A DNA stretch of 64,000 bases from Littorina saxatilis. Taxonomy: Eukaryota > Mollusca > Gastropoda > Littorinimorpha > Littorinidae. The stretch covers positions 25,636,001 to 25,700,000 of the forward strand of contig NC_090247.1 of the NCBI RefSeq assembly GCF_037325665.1. The letters are read 5' to 3'. The notes under the pieces are model-generated. The model ran no database searches, was not told where the DNA came from, and was given only the letters and a program-made list of their open reading frames with translations. Below, piece after piece: positions 31,474 to 41,667 of this stretch (position 1 is its first letter; each line of letters opens with the position of its first letter). The position numbers and the translations under genes are program-made.

Positions 31474-31474
<1 letters not shown>
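29783..31474 (+). mobile_element. 5'-truncated LINE (CR1/Jockey-like) with a SINE inside
   Basis: Reverse transcriptase motifs in order: KVIPLFKSGDPSDPSNYRPI (domain 1), LFVDFAKAFNVIDHSLL (the first catalytic Asp box), GVPQGSVLGLLF, then a jump at ~30330 that removes the YADD-type box, then LSNIDYASTVWD and LHRRAVKLI, and finally GYAPETLRDNF and LWNSLP of the C-terminal tail. Breaks: a stop after LINLIDQ, the internal deletion and the SINE at 30556. The 3' end is TAAAGATTTTG followed by (TCTTG)n. Probably inactive. Confidence 0.88.
30556..30871 (+). mobile_element. tRNA-headed SINE inserted in the LINE
   Basis: Same family as 15388-15702. It is flanked by near-identical ACCATTTTAAAAG (30543-30555) and ACCATTTCAAAAAAG (30872-30886). 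Removing it joins LQVLPF to QKRLMYNKG of the LINE tail, which fits an insertion after the LINE. Confidence 0.93.
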
Positions 31475-31504
<30 letters not shown>

Positions 31505-31735
31505 TCTCAGTCTCTCTCTCTCTCTCTCTCTTTCTCTCGCTCTCTCTCTCTCTCCATCCTGTGACACTTGCTCTCTCGATCACTCTCTCTCACGCACTCT
31601 GTCTCTCCCCCCCCCCCAACCCTCTGTCTCTTTCTGTCTGTCTGTCTGACTCACACACACATACATACACACACTTATTCTCACTTTCTCTCTCTCTCTG
31701 CCCACCCACACACACACCCCAGTCTCACTTGTGCG
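31475..31735. repeat. CT/CA-rich microsatellite following the LINE tail
   Basis: CT repeats with CAGT and CC interruptions, a C run at ~31608-31617, then CA blocks. Confidence 0.95.
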
Positions 31736-32003
31736 AATACAATTCTAAATAATTTTTAATATGATATGTTTCCTTGAAGATTTTGTTTTCTTTGCATGAT
31801 ATTTATTTATTTCAGGGATTGAGCTATACTGATATTTCATGTCAACTAAATGTTGCTTTGCTCTTTTTGATGTTGATGGTTGGTAAGCTACATATACAAG
31901 ACCTGCTGATATCTGTATTCTGTGTTGTATAATTTAAAACGTGATTAAAAATTTTTTTAAAAAACGTTTCTTTGTTAAAAGATTATTTTTATTGTTTCCA
32001 CAG

Positions 32004-32859
32004 CGTGTTGCCCGAGCAACCCCCTTTCGTCTTTCGCCTCAACGAGAATGGCACAGGCCCAGACCTGCTACGGCAGGTGTTTCTGGAGCGAGGCTGGCTG
32101 GAGTTCGACGAGGACGGGCAATATGAATACGATTGGAACCTATGGTGGCGAACCTCGCGATTCAGAACATCCGACTATGATGGGATCTACCCGTGGCAAC
32201 GCCTGAACCACTATCCCAAATCCACCCTCATCACAAAGAAGGACTGCCTTGCCCGCAACCTGAAACGCATGCGATGTGTTCACGGAGCGAGCATCTTCAA
32301 CTTCAGCCCCATGTCTTTCAACCTACCCAATGACTACACAAAGTATGTCAAGGTGTATGGCACTCTTCGGCAGAAAGAGAATAGGATTGATGGAAGGATG
32401 CCTCTGTGGATATGCAAACCAGCTGACCTTTCACGCGGACGAGGTATTTTTATTTTTCGTGACTTGTCAGAGCTGATATATGACTGCAATGCAGTAGTTC
32501 AGCACTACATCGAAAACCCCATGCTGATTGGTGGATACAAGTTCGACCTGAGAATCTATGTGGCGGTGATCAGCTTCCAGCCTCTGAGGATTTACATTCA
32601 TGAAGAAGGCATTGCTAGATTCAGCACAGCTAAGTTTGACCTGAATAGCACAAACAACATCTTTGCTCATCTGACAAACACCTCCATTAACAAGCACTCC
32701 CCTGGGTACACAGAAGACAAGGACAAGGTTGGGCCTGGGTGCAAATGGACCTTGACTCAGCTGCGTCGTTATTTCCTGAGTAACAACATCAACGATCGTA
32801 TGCTGTGGCGACGCATAGTTAACATCGTCATCCTTACTCTTCTCATCCAGGTACCACAG
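32004..32859 (+). CDS. TTLL2: TTLL2 (tubulin polyglutamylase-like), catalytic-domain exon
   Basis: TTLL-family enzymes use an ATP-grasp fold to add glutamate chains to tubulin tails on axonemes and stable microtubules. The exon starts after TTTCCACAG (32003) with the last base of a split codon and ends at CCACAG before GTAAGG: 285 full codons. Family motifs: PFVFRLNENG near the start, WNLWWRTSRF, PWQRLNHYP, LTRK-like ITKKDCLARNLKRM, the ATP-binding WICKPADLSRGRGIFIF, IGGYKFDLRIYVAV and FAHLTNTSINK. Order and spacing match human TTLL2 (e.g. WICKPAELSRGRGILIF). No ATG lies between the acceptor and the upstream stop, so at least one 5' exon with the N-terminus is missing. Key ATP-grasp residues are present, so the domain looks functional. 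Confidence 0.96.
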
Positions 32860-32930
32860 GTAAGGGTTTGATAGTTCAGACTAAAACAGAAATTATGTTA
32901 GCTGTGCAAAGAAAAATTCCAAAACCAAGA

Positions 32931-33330
32931 ATCGAACAAACAAGACGGGCACAATATGGCCTAGTGGATAAGACGCCAGCTTCCCATGTGGAAGGCTGCG
33001 TGTTCGAATCCTAGCTGGCCTCGTCTGGTGGAGATTTTTCCAATCTCCCAGGTCAACATATGTGCAGACCTGTTTGTGCCTCAATTATCCCCCTTGGTGT
33101 GTACACGCAAGCACAAGACCAAGCGCATGCGCACCAAAAGATCCTGTAATCCATGTCAGAGTTCGGTGAGTTAAATATAGAAACACAAAAATACCCAGCA
33201 TGTTTCTCCCGAAAGCAACGTATTGCTGTCTAAATGGTGGTGTAAAGACAGTCATGCACCTGAAAACCCACTCGTACTAAAAACATGGGTGCATGTGGGA
33301 GTTTCAGCCAATGAACGAAGAAGAAGAAAA
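32931..33330 (+). mobile_element. tRNA-headed SINE in the TTLL2 intron
   Basis: Head GACGGGCACAATATGGCCTA, B-box-like GTTCGAATCC. The body is shared with the 51646-52024 copy (GAGATTTTTCC.ATCTCCCAGG). The tail is GAAGAAGAAGAAAA. The direct repeat AAAACCAAGA lies at 32921-32930 and 33331-33340. Confidence 0.85.
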
Positions 33331-33850
33331 AAAACCAAGACATTTAAAACAGACCCAGAGCCCCACAAAATTGACTGTAACTCTGAAGTGAACACTTTTC
33401 GTTTTCCTTTTGAATGTGATTACCAAACTCTGCTGGCTTTTTCTACAAACAAATAAATTACGTAATTTTAACTACGCAGTCTTGATGATGTGGGTTGTGT
33501 GACCCATGAGGAATTCATGAAAAAATGTTGTTCCCTGTTCATGGCATGGGTTGTGAATGACCTACAGAGCGGCAGGAAAAGATTTCTTTCTGTTTTTAAC
33601 GTTGAAGTATAGGTCGTATTATCCCCACATCATCTGGACTGTGTTGCCCAAAGCATGACCCAGTGGAGGTTATTAGATGTTTGGTCAGCTTAGATGGCGC
33701 GTACAGTTCTACAGTAAATAATATGGATAATGACAGTAAAGTCAACGTCTGTGTTTTTAATGACAGTCACCAGTTACAGTGCATTCATTGATTTTAAGCA
33801 TTCGTTTCAAGCATGAATTCACTGTGTTCCCTAATCTGTGTCTGTTGTAG
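33331..33850. other. Remainder of the TTLL2 intron
   Basis: Unique-looking sequence up to the CTGTTGTAG acceptor at 33842-33850. No further exon or repeat seen. Confidence 0.6.
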
Positions 33851-35425
33851 GTACAGAAGGTAGACAACTGCTTTGAGTTGTACGGCTTTGACGTCCTCAT
33901 CGACGAGAACCTCAAACCTTGGCTGCTGGAGGTCAACTTCAGTCCGTCTCTCGGCTCCGACTGCCAGGCTGATGTCATCGCCAAGAAGCCCGTACTGCAC
34001 GACCTTCTTGACCTTCTCCACTTCAAGGGCAAGGACGCGGAGAGGGGCGGAGATGACTTCCTACATTTCTACAGAACATTCTCCGGTCATGTCGTCGGCC
34101 AGCGCAGGGGGTCGTTATCACGGAAAGGTGCTCATGAGAAGCCGGGTAGGAAATCGAGCAGACAGGCAAGGCACAGTGCGAGGGCTGATGATGCAGCGCA
34201 GGCTGGTGATAGCGACAATTACGGCCTTCCGCTGATGGGGCAACAAAGCGTTTTGCAGGACGATGTTTCAGTGAAGGTAGAGGGGCAGTGTGATGCGGAG
34301 GAGACAGGAGGAATTTTGGTAAACAAGAGAGGCGTCAGCGTTGAGCGTACATCAGCGGTTCAAGGCGCCGACAGAAACTATGTAGAGGAGATGCTAGACA
34401 ATGTCATGGATCAGGCGTTAATGGACAGAGAGGCGTTGGTGAATTCAGCGTCCCGTTCCCCTCCTCCTCTTGGCAAAGTACACAGCAAAGCTTCTGTTTC
34501 TGCAGACAGCCACAACTCTGGAACATCATCAGACAGCAAGGTCTCTAAGCTCTCCACAGACAGTGGTATTGCCAGTAACTCTGAAAACTCAGAAGACCTG
34601 AAACTTTCCAGGGACAGAGGACTGGCACGTGCTTCCAAATCTGTGAGTAGCACGTTTAGTTGTCTGCCAGAAGTCATGTCTCGCAGTAGACACGGTTCTG
34701 GGATTCACAGAGTGGACAGTGTGGGCAGAGAAGAGATGCCACTTCATCTCCCGTCTTTGCAGAACAGTGCTTCCAGCAAGCGCAGCAAAAGGTCCAGGAA
34801 CAGTATTCTGACTCCAAGGAGCGTGACCAACAGTGTCTCTGAAAACCATGACCTGCCTGAGAGGGGTAGGCTGCACAATGAAAATCTTGGCCAGTCGCGC
34901 AGCAAGTCCTTAAGCATGAAGTCACTACACACCATCACTAATGACCACATCAGCAACCCGCACCAACCTCAACTGATGGAGGACTCTGCCTATCCCATGA
35001 CACATCGCTCCTTTGCGTCGGTTTCGATAGCGTCTGTTAAGTCCAGTGCTATGGCGGGCTCCAGACGCTCGATGCCTCAGAGGAATCAGTCTTCGCTGTC
35101 GCAGGGTGTCAGCTCGTCTAGATTCATGCAGCCACACCCTCGCCATCAAAGGTTTCAGCACAATCGGAGCGCTCAACACGGAGGGTTTGCCAGCCTGTCG
35201 AAGAAAGTTGGTGACTTCCATCTTGTTTTTCCATTCAATGAAGTAACGCACAAAGTGTCGCAGACTGGTAATATGGACGCCAAGACGGTTATTCGTGAAA
35301 GTCTGCGTTTGTTGAAAGATGCACTGAATGCTGTCAGCAGTTCGAAATCTAGTGCGGGTCAATGTTACGGGGCTGAGAGTGAGGGCCTGTGGCAACCTTT
35401 GAGGCCTCTCAAAAGAGATTCCTGA
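33851..35425 (+). CDS. TTLL2: TTLL2, end of the catalytic domain and C-terminal tail (last exon)
   Basis: 524 codons plus stop, phase 0. It opens VQKVDNCFELYGFDVLIDEN, then LKPWLLEVNFSPSLG, the family's metal-binding ELYGFD...LLEVN block (human [20 protein letters not shown]). It is followed by DVIAKKPVLHDLLDLLHFKG. The next ~370 residues are Ser/Arg-rich and poorly conserved (likely disordered). Near the end GDFHLVFPFNEVTHKVSQTG and KTVIRESLRLLKDAL match the human C-terminal GNFVLVFPFNEAT and RIIQELQKLM, which fixes the orthology as TTLL2 rather than another TTLL. Together the two exons give about 809 residues without the N-terminus; the long Ser-rich insert makes it larger than the human protein. 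Confidence 0.96.
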   Translation, partial: VQKVDNCFELYGFDVLIDENLKPWLLEVNFSPSLGSDCQADVIAKKPVLHDLLDLLHFKGKDAERGGDDFLHFYRTFSGHVVGQRRGSLSRKGAHEKPGRKSSRQARHSARADDAAQAGDSDNYGLPLMGQQSVLQDDVSVKVEGQCDAEETGGILVNKRGVSVERTSAVQGADRNYVEEMLDNVMDQALMDREALVNSASRSPPPLGKVHSKASVSADSHNSGTSSDSKVSKLSTDSGIASNSENSEDLKLSRDRGLARASKSVSSTFSCLPEVMSRSRHGSGIHRVDSVGREEMPLHLPSLQNSASSKRSKRSRNSILTPRSVTNSVSENHDLPERGRLHNENLGQSRSKSLSMKSLHTITNDHISNPHQPQLMEDSAYPMTHRSFASVSIASVKSSAMAGSRRSMPQRNQSSLSQGVSSSRFMQPHPRHQRFQHNRSAQHGGFASLSKKVGDFHLVFPFNEVTHKVSQTGNMDAKTVIRESLRLLKDALNAVSSSKSSAGQCYGAESEGLWQPLRPLKRDS

Positions 35426-35439
35426 TTTTAAAACAGCTT

Positions 35440-35585
35440 GACTGCACTTGAACTCTTGTTTGCAATGGAACTCTTGTGTTTGCAATTGAACTCTTTGTAT
35501 TTACAATTGAACTCTTGTGTTTGCAATTGAACTCTTGTATTTGCAATTGATTTCTTGTGTTTGCAATTGAACTCTTGTATTAAGT
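35440..35585. repeat. ~21-bp minisatellite in the TTLL2 3' UTR
   Basis: About seven copies of a unit like TTGCAATTGAACTCTTGTGT begin 15 bp after the stop codon. Confidence 0.93.
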
Positions 35586-35742
35586 CAGAAATGTATGTTC
35601 TACTCAAAGCAATTACCGGTTGTTGTATTCCTAACTGCACTACTTTACAATTTGTCTTTGTGACATGAGGAAAAGTTTTTAAAAAAATGATGTTTTGATG
35701 CTTCAGTTTTTGGAGGTGTTGCATTTTTCATGTATACCGTAC

Positions 35743-36120
35743 CCCCCCCCCCCCCCCCCCCCGGGTTAGGGGGAAGAATTTACCCGATGCTCCCCAGCAT
35801 GTCGTAAGAGGCGACTAACGGATTCTGTTTCTCCTTTTACCCTTGGTAAGTGTTTCTTGTATAGAATATAGTCAATGTTTGTGAAGATTTTAGTCAAGCA
35901 GTATGTAAGAAATGTTAAGTCCTTTGTACTGGAAACTTGCATTCTCCCAGTGAGGTAATATATTGTACTACGTTGCAAGCCCCTGGAGCAAATTTTTGAT
36001 TAGTGCTTTTGTGAACAAGAAACAATTGACAAGTGGCTCTATCACATCTCCCCCCTTCCCCCGTCGCGATATAACCTTCGTGGTTGAAAACGACGTTAAA
36101 CACCAAATAAAGAAAGAAAG
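35743..36120 (+). mobile_element. Dispersed SINE-like retroposon with 13-bp target duplication
   Basis: Begins with a C run and GGGTTAGGGGGAAGAATTTA, and ends AACGACGTTAAACACCAAAT followed by AAAGAAAGAAAG. The direct repeat ATGTATACCGTAC lies at 35730-35742 and 36121-36133. No clear tRNA head is visible. A 77-bp 3'-end copy lies at 58712-58788. Confidence 0.92.
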
Positions 36121-36717
36121 ATGTATACCGTACTCGTATGTATCATTATACCAATTACATCTTATATTGTCCCCACCACAGTTGAGCCGAATATCTGCTG
36201 TATGCAGGAGTGTAAGAGTATTTACTATTTATTTCGTTTTGTACGCGAGCTATAAAAATAATTGCATGTCGATTTGTGTTTTACAATGTAGTTTGGAGTA
36301 TGATAGCAACAACAAAATGTCTTGCAATTAACACATTTTGAGAGAGAAGGAGGGAGATAGAGAACGTGTCTGTTTTTTTGTGGGGTTACCTGGTTGCACT
36401 CTTAATTGCCATTAAATTGCACTGGTTGTGCATTCCCCATTGCCCGTTCCCTGCCCCCCCCCCCCCCCCTCTCCTATCCTACCTTAAGGGTACAGATCAT
36501 GCTTTCCTTAACCTTTCAGAAGACATTTTCCTTAAATGTTTTGTTCCAGTGACCTGTTATTAAACATACATGATTGCATGTATACATGTACTTCTGAGGC
36601 GATGAGAACATCATTATGGTGGCAGAAATTAGCTAGACCAGTCAGTATTTCAAGCTGAAAATATATTGCGTGGTGCCAAAATGAATTTTATTTAAGGCCA
36701 AATGTCTTTCATCAGTA

Positions 36718-37272
36718 CAGTGGAACCCCTATTTTAAGACCTCCAAAAATCTGAGAAAAGGAGGGAGTCTTAAAATGAAATTGAATTTACAGAGGTCAAA
36801 ATGTGAACAGGAAATCTGAAAAATCAAGGTATTTTTCTTCTTCTTCTGCGTTCGTGGGCTGAAACTCCCACGTACACTCGTGTTTTTTGCACGAGTGGAA
36901 TTTTACGTGTATGACCGTTTTTTACCCCGCCATTTAGGCAGCCATACGCCGTTTTTGGAGGAAGCATGCTGGGTATTTTCGTGTTTCTATAACCCACCGA
37001 ACTCTGACATGGATTACAGGATTTTTTTCGTGCGAACTTGGTCTTGTGCTTGCGTGTACACACGGGGGCGTTCGGACACCGAGGAGAGTCTGCACACAAA
37101 GTTGACTCTGAGAAATAAATCTCTCGCCGAACGTGGGGACGAACTCACGCTGACAGCGGCCAACTGGATACAAATCCAGCGCGCTACCGACTGAGCTACA
37201 TCCCCGCCCAAATCAAGGTATGAAAAAGGAGGAAGTGTTAAATGTGGGAGTCTTATAAGAGGGGGTCCACTG
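36718..37272. mobile_element. CAGTGGAACCCC-type MITE split by a SINE
   Basis: Ends CAGTGGAACCCCTATTTTAA and ...GGGGGTCCACTG, after TA at 36716-36717. Without the SINE the element is about 165 bp. Confidence 0.8.
36833..37209 (-). mobile_element. tRNA-headed SINE (GATGTAGCTCAGTCGG family), 12-bp target duplication
   Basis: Reverse complement of the 25931-26277 family, with a (GAA)n tail at 36833-36847. The direct repeat AAATCAAGGTAT lies at 36821-36832 and 37210-37221, inside the MITE. Confidence 0.95.
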
Positions 37273-37482
37273 ATTGTGTACTGCCAGGTAGTTTTAGTGA
37301 TGATTTGTTTGGTGCGTCAGTCTTTCATTGAGAGTTTTCAATGAGCGATTTTGCTAGAGTTGCATCCCTTAGCTCTTTTTGCAAGGTGGTGTCGGTGGTA
37401 GTAGGTGCAATGTAGTGATGTCCCTTGTCTGAGTCAGGGATGCACTGTGAGCACTGCATGGCAGGCATAGACAAATCTGTTA

Positions 37483-40400
37483 TATGGGTGTTTTTCAAAA
37501 AAGAACGAAAAATGAGACTAGTGAATGGTTAAAAGTGAATTTATTCCAAACTCTTAACAAATGCGTTGACATTATTCAGCACACCCAGTGCCATGTTAAC
37601 ATAAGATATGTACTCTTAATAAAGAATGGTTTTGCCAAAAAAAATAAATAAACAAAAAATATTTTGTTGCAGTGGTCAGTCGTGTTACTCTTTCTTTACT
37701 TTTTTTTAGATTGAAAGAAATGTTGACAGATGACTAGTTTGCCTCCAGTATGACAAAAACAATACACTTTTCACTTTCTGAAGAAAAATATATACCTTAA
37801 AGTGAAAGAAAGCGATAAAAATTAAAGAAATTGTCACTCAAATGAATAAAAATCATTTTTGAAAATTGTCAAACATTGCCAGCAGCTTGAAACTTGTACA
37901 TTTCTTGCAATTGTATTTTTCTCAAATCAAGTATTATGAGAGCATTGAGCAAAAGATAAACAGACTGAAAAGAATGATATCTTCCTGGAAATTCTGCATT
38001 CAGAAGCCTCAGTAACACCAATGACATGTGAGTAACACGACTGAGTAACATGACTGACGTCTCATAACACAACTGACCATCCTTAGCTAACTTTGATTGA
38101 TGAACTGATTTTAACTTTAAACGTAAAGTTAATTAAATGGAACAAACAAACTTGCTTATAGTAAGACATTTTTACTTTATTTCCACCTTTTAAGCCTAAC
38201 TCCACAATTTGACCCAAAAAAAATGCAAACTTGTCACAAAATAAACTGTAATGATAGCGTCGTGAATTTGCACAGGCCTAGCAAAATCGCAATTTTATAT
38301 GATTCAAGGAAAGAACAAAATCTGATTTATTTTCAGCATTACTACAGAAATGTACTGCAAACATTTTGCACTGTAACATTATTGATTCTAACAGCAAAAT
38401 TACTGACAGATGGTAACAGCACTGAGACCAAATTGCCTTGGCTCGTTTCGACAAAAGTTACACGTACAAAAACGATCAGTAGTGTTTACTTACTGTTTGA
38501 CAGAAATACAATTCTTTTCCTCAAACGGCGAAGACAAAGCATAAACAGGATTATCTTTAAAACAACTAAAGCTGCACAGTTTTTTTTAAACAGTAACATT
38601 ACAGGCATGGTAACACCACGGACACCAAATTGCCTTTAGATGTTTCGACAAACAATAAAACGTTCTAAAACAGATCAGCAGTGGAATCCCCAATGTTCTG
38701 GCACGAACAGTACAGTGACCTAGCTGGACTCTAGCACATTCAACTACTCAGGAACTTGATTAGGAGTGCAGTCAGCAGTTGGTGAATATGGTAGACCCGG
38801 TGTGAAGTGGTTTGGGATCCAGTGCGTCATGTTCATGTCAACACGTGCAGACGTCCATATATATATATATATATACCCATGAATGTTTTTTGCTTTATTA
38901 TCTTCATCACTTCCGCTTCCTATATTCGTTTTACGGTGTTCTCGTCCAGGGACATTCCAGGAAGGTATTCGTCAGAATACATTGCAAAGCTCTTGATGAT
39001 GTGTCCTCTGCGTTATTTGCTGGTCTCGAAGCATTTCCTCAGGTTTTCTTCTTTCAAGTAGTATTCAGAATAGTTAGTTAGTTAGTTGTTGCTTTTTGGG
39101 TCCAGCGGACCATATCGGCCAAATCAGGACCCCACAAGTTTAACATTACAAATATTTAAAATAAACCAATGTTACTAAACAAAATTAGGAACGTCACCCG
39201 AAGGTAACATAACAGCTATATCGAAACCCTACATGTCAAGGACTCCTTTAAAAATCCAAAGAGAGCTGCAGAGCTGACCTTAAAAATATGTTTCAAGCTA
39301 GAAGTGTCAAAATACTTCACTCGTAGATCATACAGATCAGCGCACTCCGTGAGAAAATGTCTCACAGAAAAACTATTATCACAGGCGTGGCACCATGGTG
39401 CCTTTTCTTCTTTAAGCAGATGGAGATGCGTTATATATAAGTGTGACCAGTGTGTAGCCTAGCCAGAACACTTTCGTCTTTTCTACTTGCAGCCAACAAA
39501 GGAAAGGGCTTTGATAGCTCAGGGTGTATCTTATACAGTTTATTTTCCTTGCAGGTGGACCAACGGTCTTGCCAGAGTTTTAAACTGTAAAAAAGGGTCT
39601 TCCGACGAAGGTCGGTGAAAAAAACAAATTGCTCAGGAAGAGGTGGAACCGCCATCTCCGGAGCATCCTTTGCTGCCTTGTCAGCAGCTTTTTTGCCTTG
39701 TATGCCCATATGACTGGGCGCCCACATAAAATTTATAATAGTATTCAGAATGACACGCGTGTTCATGGACAATGCGGGCTCTGAGTTCTGCTGGTCGCTG
39801 ATCATGGCCAAAAGCGTAGACACTGCCACATGCTGGTAGACAATCACCATCTGCTCTCACAACAACAGGATACGTTTGTGCATTGGGTATTTCCGCAGCA
39901 GAAAGAGCCATGACATAAGATTACCTGAAAAACAGTAATATTTGATAATCATAACAGAGTTGTCTTTTTATAAGAAATGATCCCGTAAAAAGTCTTGCAT
40001 TCTCTCTCTGGCACACCCCTACACACCAACCCCAACCCCCTCCTCTTTCACTCTCTCTCTGCCTCCCCACAGGGACACACGTATAATCAACAATTATACA
40101 CGCAAAGAAGTATGTGGCAGGCAGAAGAATGAAAATAAAACCAGGAAAGAATCTAAGATCAGTCGTGTTACCTCTTCGTCAGTAGTGTTACCAGGCACAA
40201 GGTAACACGACTGAAAGTAACACGACTGATAGAATTCATTTGAGAAAATAATGATCACTCCCCAGGCCATGCGTTCTGAACAAACATGTGTTCCAGTAGT
40301 TTTGATCCTTACATGAAACAATAAAAAAGTAACAGAAGAATGTAAATTCCTTCAGATCGCTAGAGACACACAGTAACACAACTGATTCGTTAAAAAAAAC

Positions 40401-40978
40401 ATCTTACCTTTCTACACCTGTCGGGTCCACCATACACAAGCGATCAAACTCGCTTAGCTGTTCCCGCTGCAGGAAGCTGCTGAAGGATGGGGGATAACTA
40501 CAGGCTCAAACTGGTTTAAAAAAACTGGAGTACTCATTGTTTAGGTCTGTTTAACTGTTCTGGTAACACCACTGACAAAAAAGTGAGAGACACTCATTTT
40601 TGAGAGTTTAAGTCCACATTCAGAGTCTGGGTCAACCTTACAATCAAAATCTGTTGCAATAATCCAAATGTGCTCCCGTAAGCAATTTTTTGGATATTTT
40701 GTTAATGGTCTACAATTTTTTTTCTTCTTTGTAGAGGTGGTGGAAGTTTTGAGTGCCTTCAAAAAGACAGGCAATTTTAGATACCCCTACATGTTTAAAC
40801 CATGCAAAACTAACTTTCAAGTGTCAAGAATGTACTTTAATGAATGTTCATGTTGTTGTCTATTCATTTTTGTACAAAAAAAATATGTATTATACTAAGA
40901 TAGATAGGACATGTTTTTTTCTGAATTAATTCAAAAATCAAAGACACGTTTTTCGTACATTTTTGAAAAACACCCATA
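37483..40978. mobile_element. ~3.5-kb TA-flanked DNA transposon with subterminal 13-bp motifs
   Basis: Inverted ends TATGGGTGTTTTTCAAAAA at 37483 and its reverse at 40978, with TA on each side. Twelve matches to GTAACACNACTGA in both orientations lie mostly within ~0.9 kb of the ends (37675-38622 and 40159-40575). Such subterminal motif clusters are typical of transposase binding sites. A ~50-bp block is repeated at 38413 and 38610. No transposase domain was recognised; the 138-codon frame at 38223-38639 matches nothing I know. A LINE fragment sits inside at 39072-39915. Confidence 0.7.
39072..39915 (-). mobile_element. 5'-truncated LINE (I-like group) with RNase H domain
   Basis: In minus-strand frames: YQHVAVSTLLAMISDQQNSE, then FMWAPSHMGIQGKKAADKAA, the RNase H C-terminal motif, then LWQDRWSTCKENKLYKIHPE and VLARLHTGHTY. 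At least one frameshift (two frames cover 39431-39911). The 3' end is a (ACTA)n-like tail at 39072-39085 and a UTR with CAGCGGACC on plus. The RNase H module suggests the I/Nimb/R1 group. Confidence 0.85.
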
Positions 40979-41407
40979 TAGTGTCTTTTACCTTTCACCT
41001 GTGTGTCATCTCTCTCTGCCTGCACACTCTAGCAATGAGATGCAAAATCATTGCAGTGGTAAATTTGTAATAAAGTTGGAATTATTGTGACAGGGTGAAG
41101 CAGTAGTCTCCCTTTCACAACAGCTTCTCTGCATTGACGGAGTTGTCTCCCTGCTTAATTGTAGTAGCTCTGTGTTCCTGGTTTATTGGTAAACATGCAG
41201 CACACCGGTGTTATGACTTATGTGGGGAACTGTTTGTGATAGGGTGTGGCTGCTGTTATCTCCTGGTATGCTCTTGCGGACGTTTACATTCACATATAGC
41301 AGTTTTTATGGGGGCTATATTTATTTTGCCCAAACTCACTCCTGTTTGACTGGCTTTGCCTCCCGGCAAAGATAACTCGAGTGCTTTTTGTACGCTTGGT
41401 TACAATA

Positions 41408-41631
41408 AGGCCAAACTAAAATATATGTTGGTTTAGGGTAACCCGACCGACCCTTTTTTTTTCCCGGCAACCCTAAAACGTTTTTTCCAAATCCCAAAAA
41501 ACAACCTCTGGCACATTTTGCGAACCATACCGAGACTAAAAATAAAAAATAAACATTTAAAAAAAGCCGACCTACCGACCCTATTTTTTTGGTCATGTTA
41601 ACCTAAACCAACCTATATTTTTGTTTGGCCT
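41408..41631. mobile_element. MITE with inverted ends (AGGCCAAAC type)
   Basis: The ends AGGCCAAACTAAAATATATG and the reversed right end AGGCCAAACAAAAATATAGG match for ~35 bp. The interior has CCGACCGACCC and CCGACCTACCGACCC, related to the 27314-27670 element. Confidence 0.85.
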
Positions 41632-41667
41632 AACAAATGCCATAATATTTGAGTATAGTTTATATGT

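Noticed and set aside
31972-32003. TTLL2 frame extended upstream of the acceptor
   Set aside because: This part is an A/T-rich intron end with a pyrimidine tract and CAG. It has no ATG and no similarity to TTLL2.
40668-40898. Small ORFs near 40.7 and 41.1-41.6 kb
   Set aside because: They lie in transposon or MITE sequence and show no conserved features.
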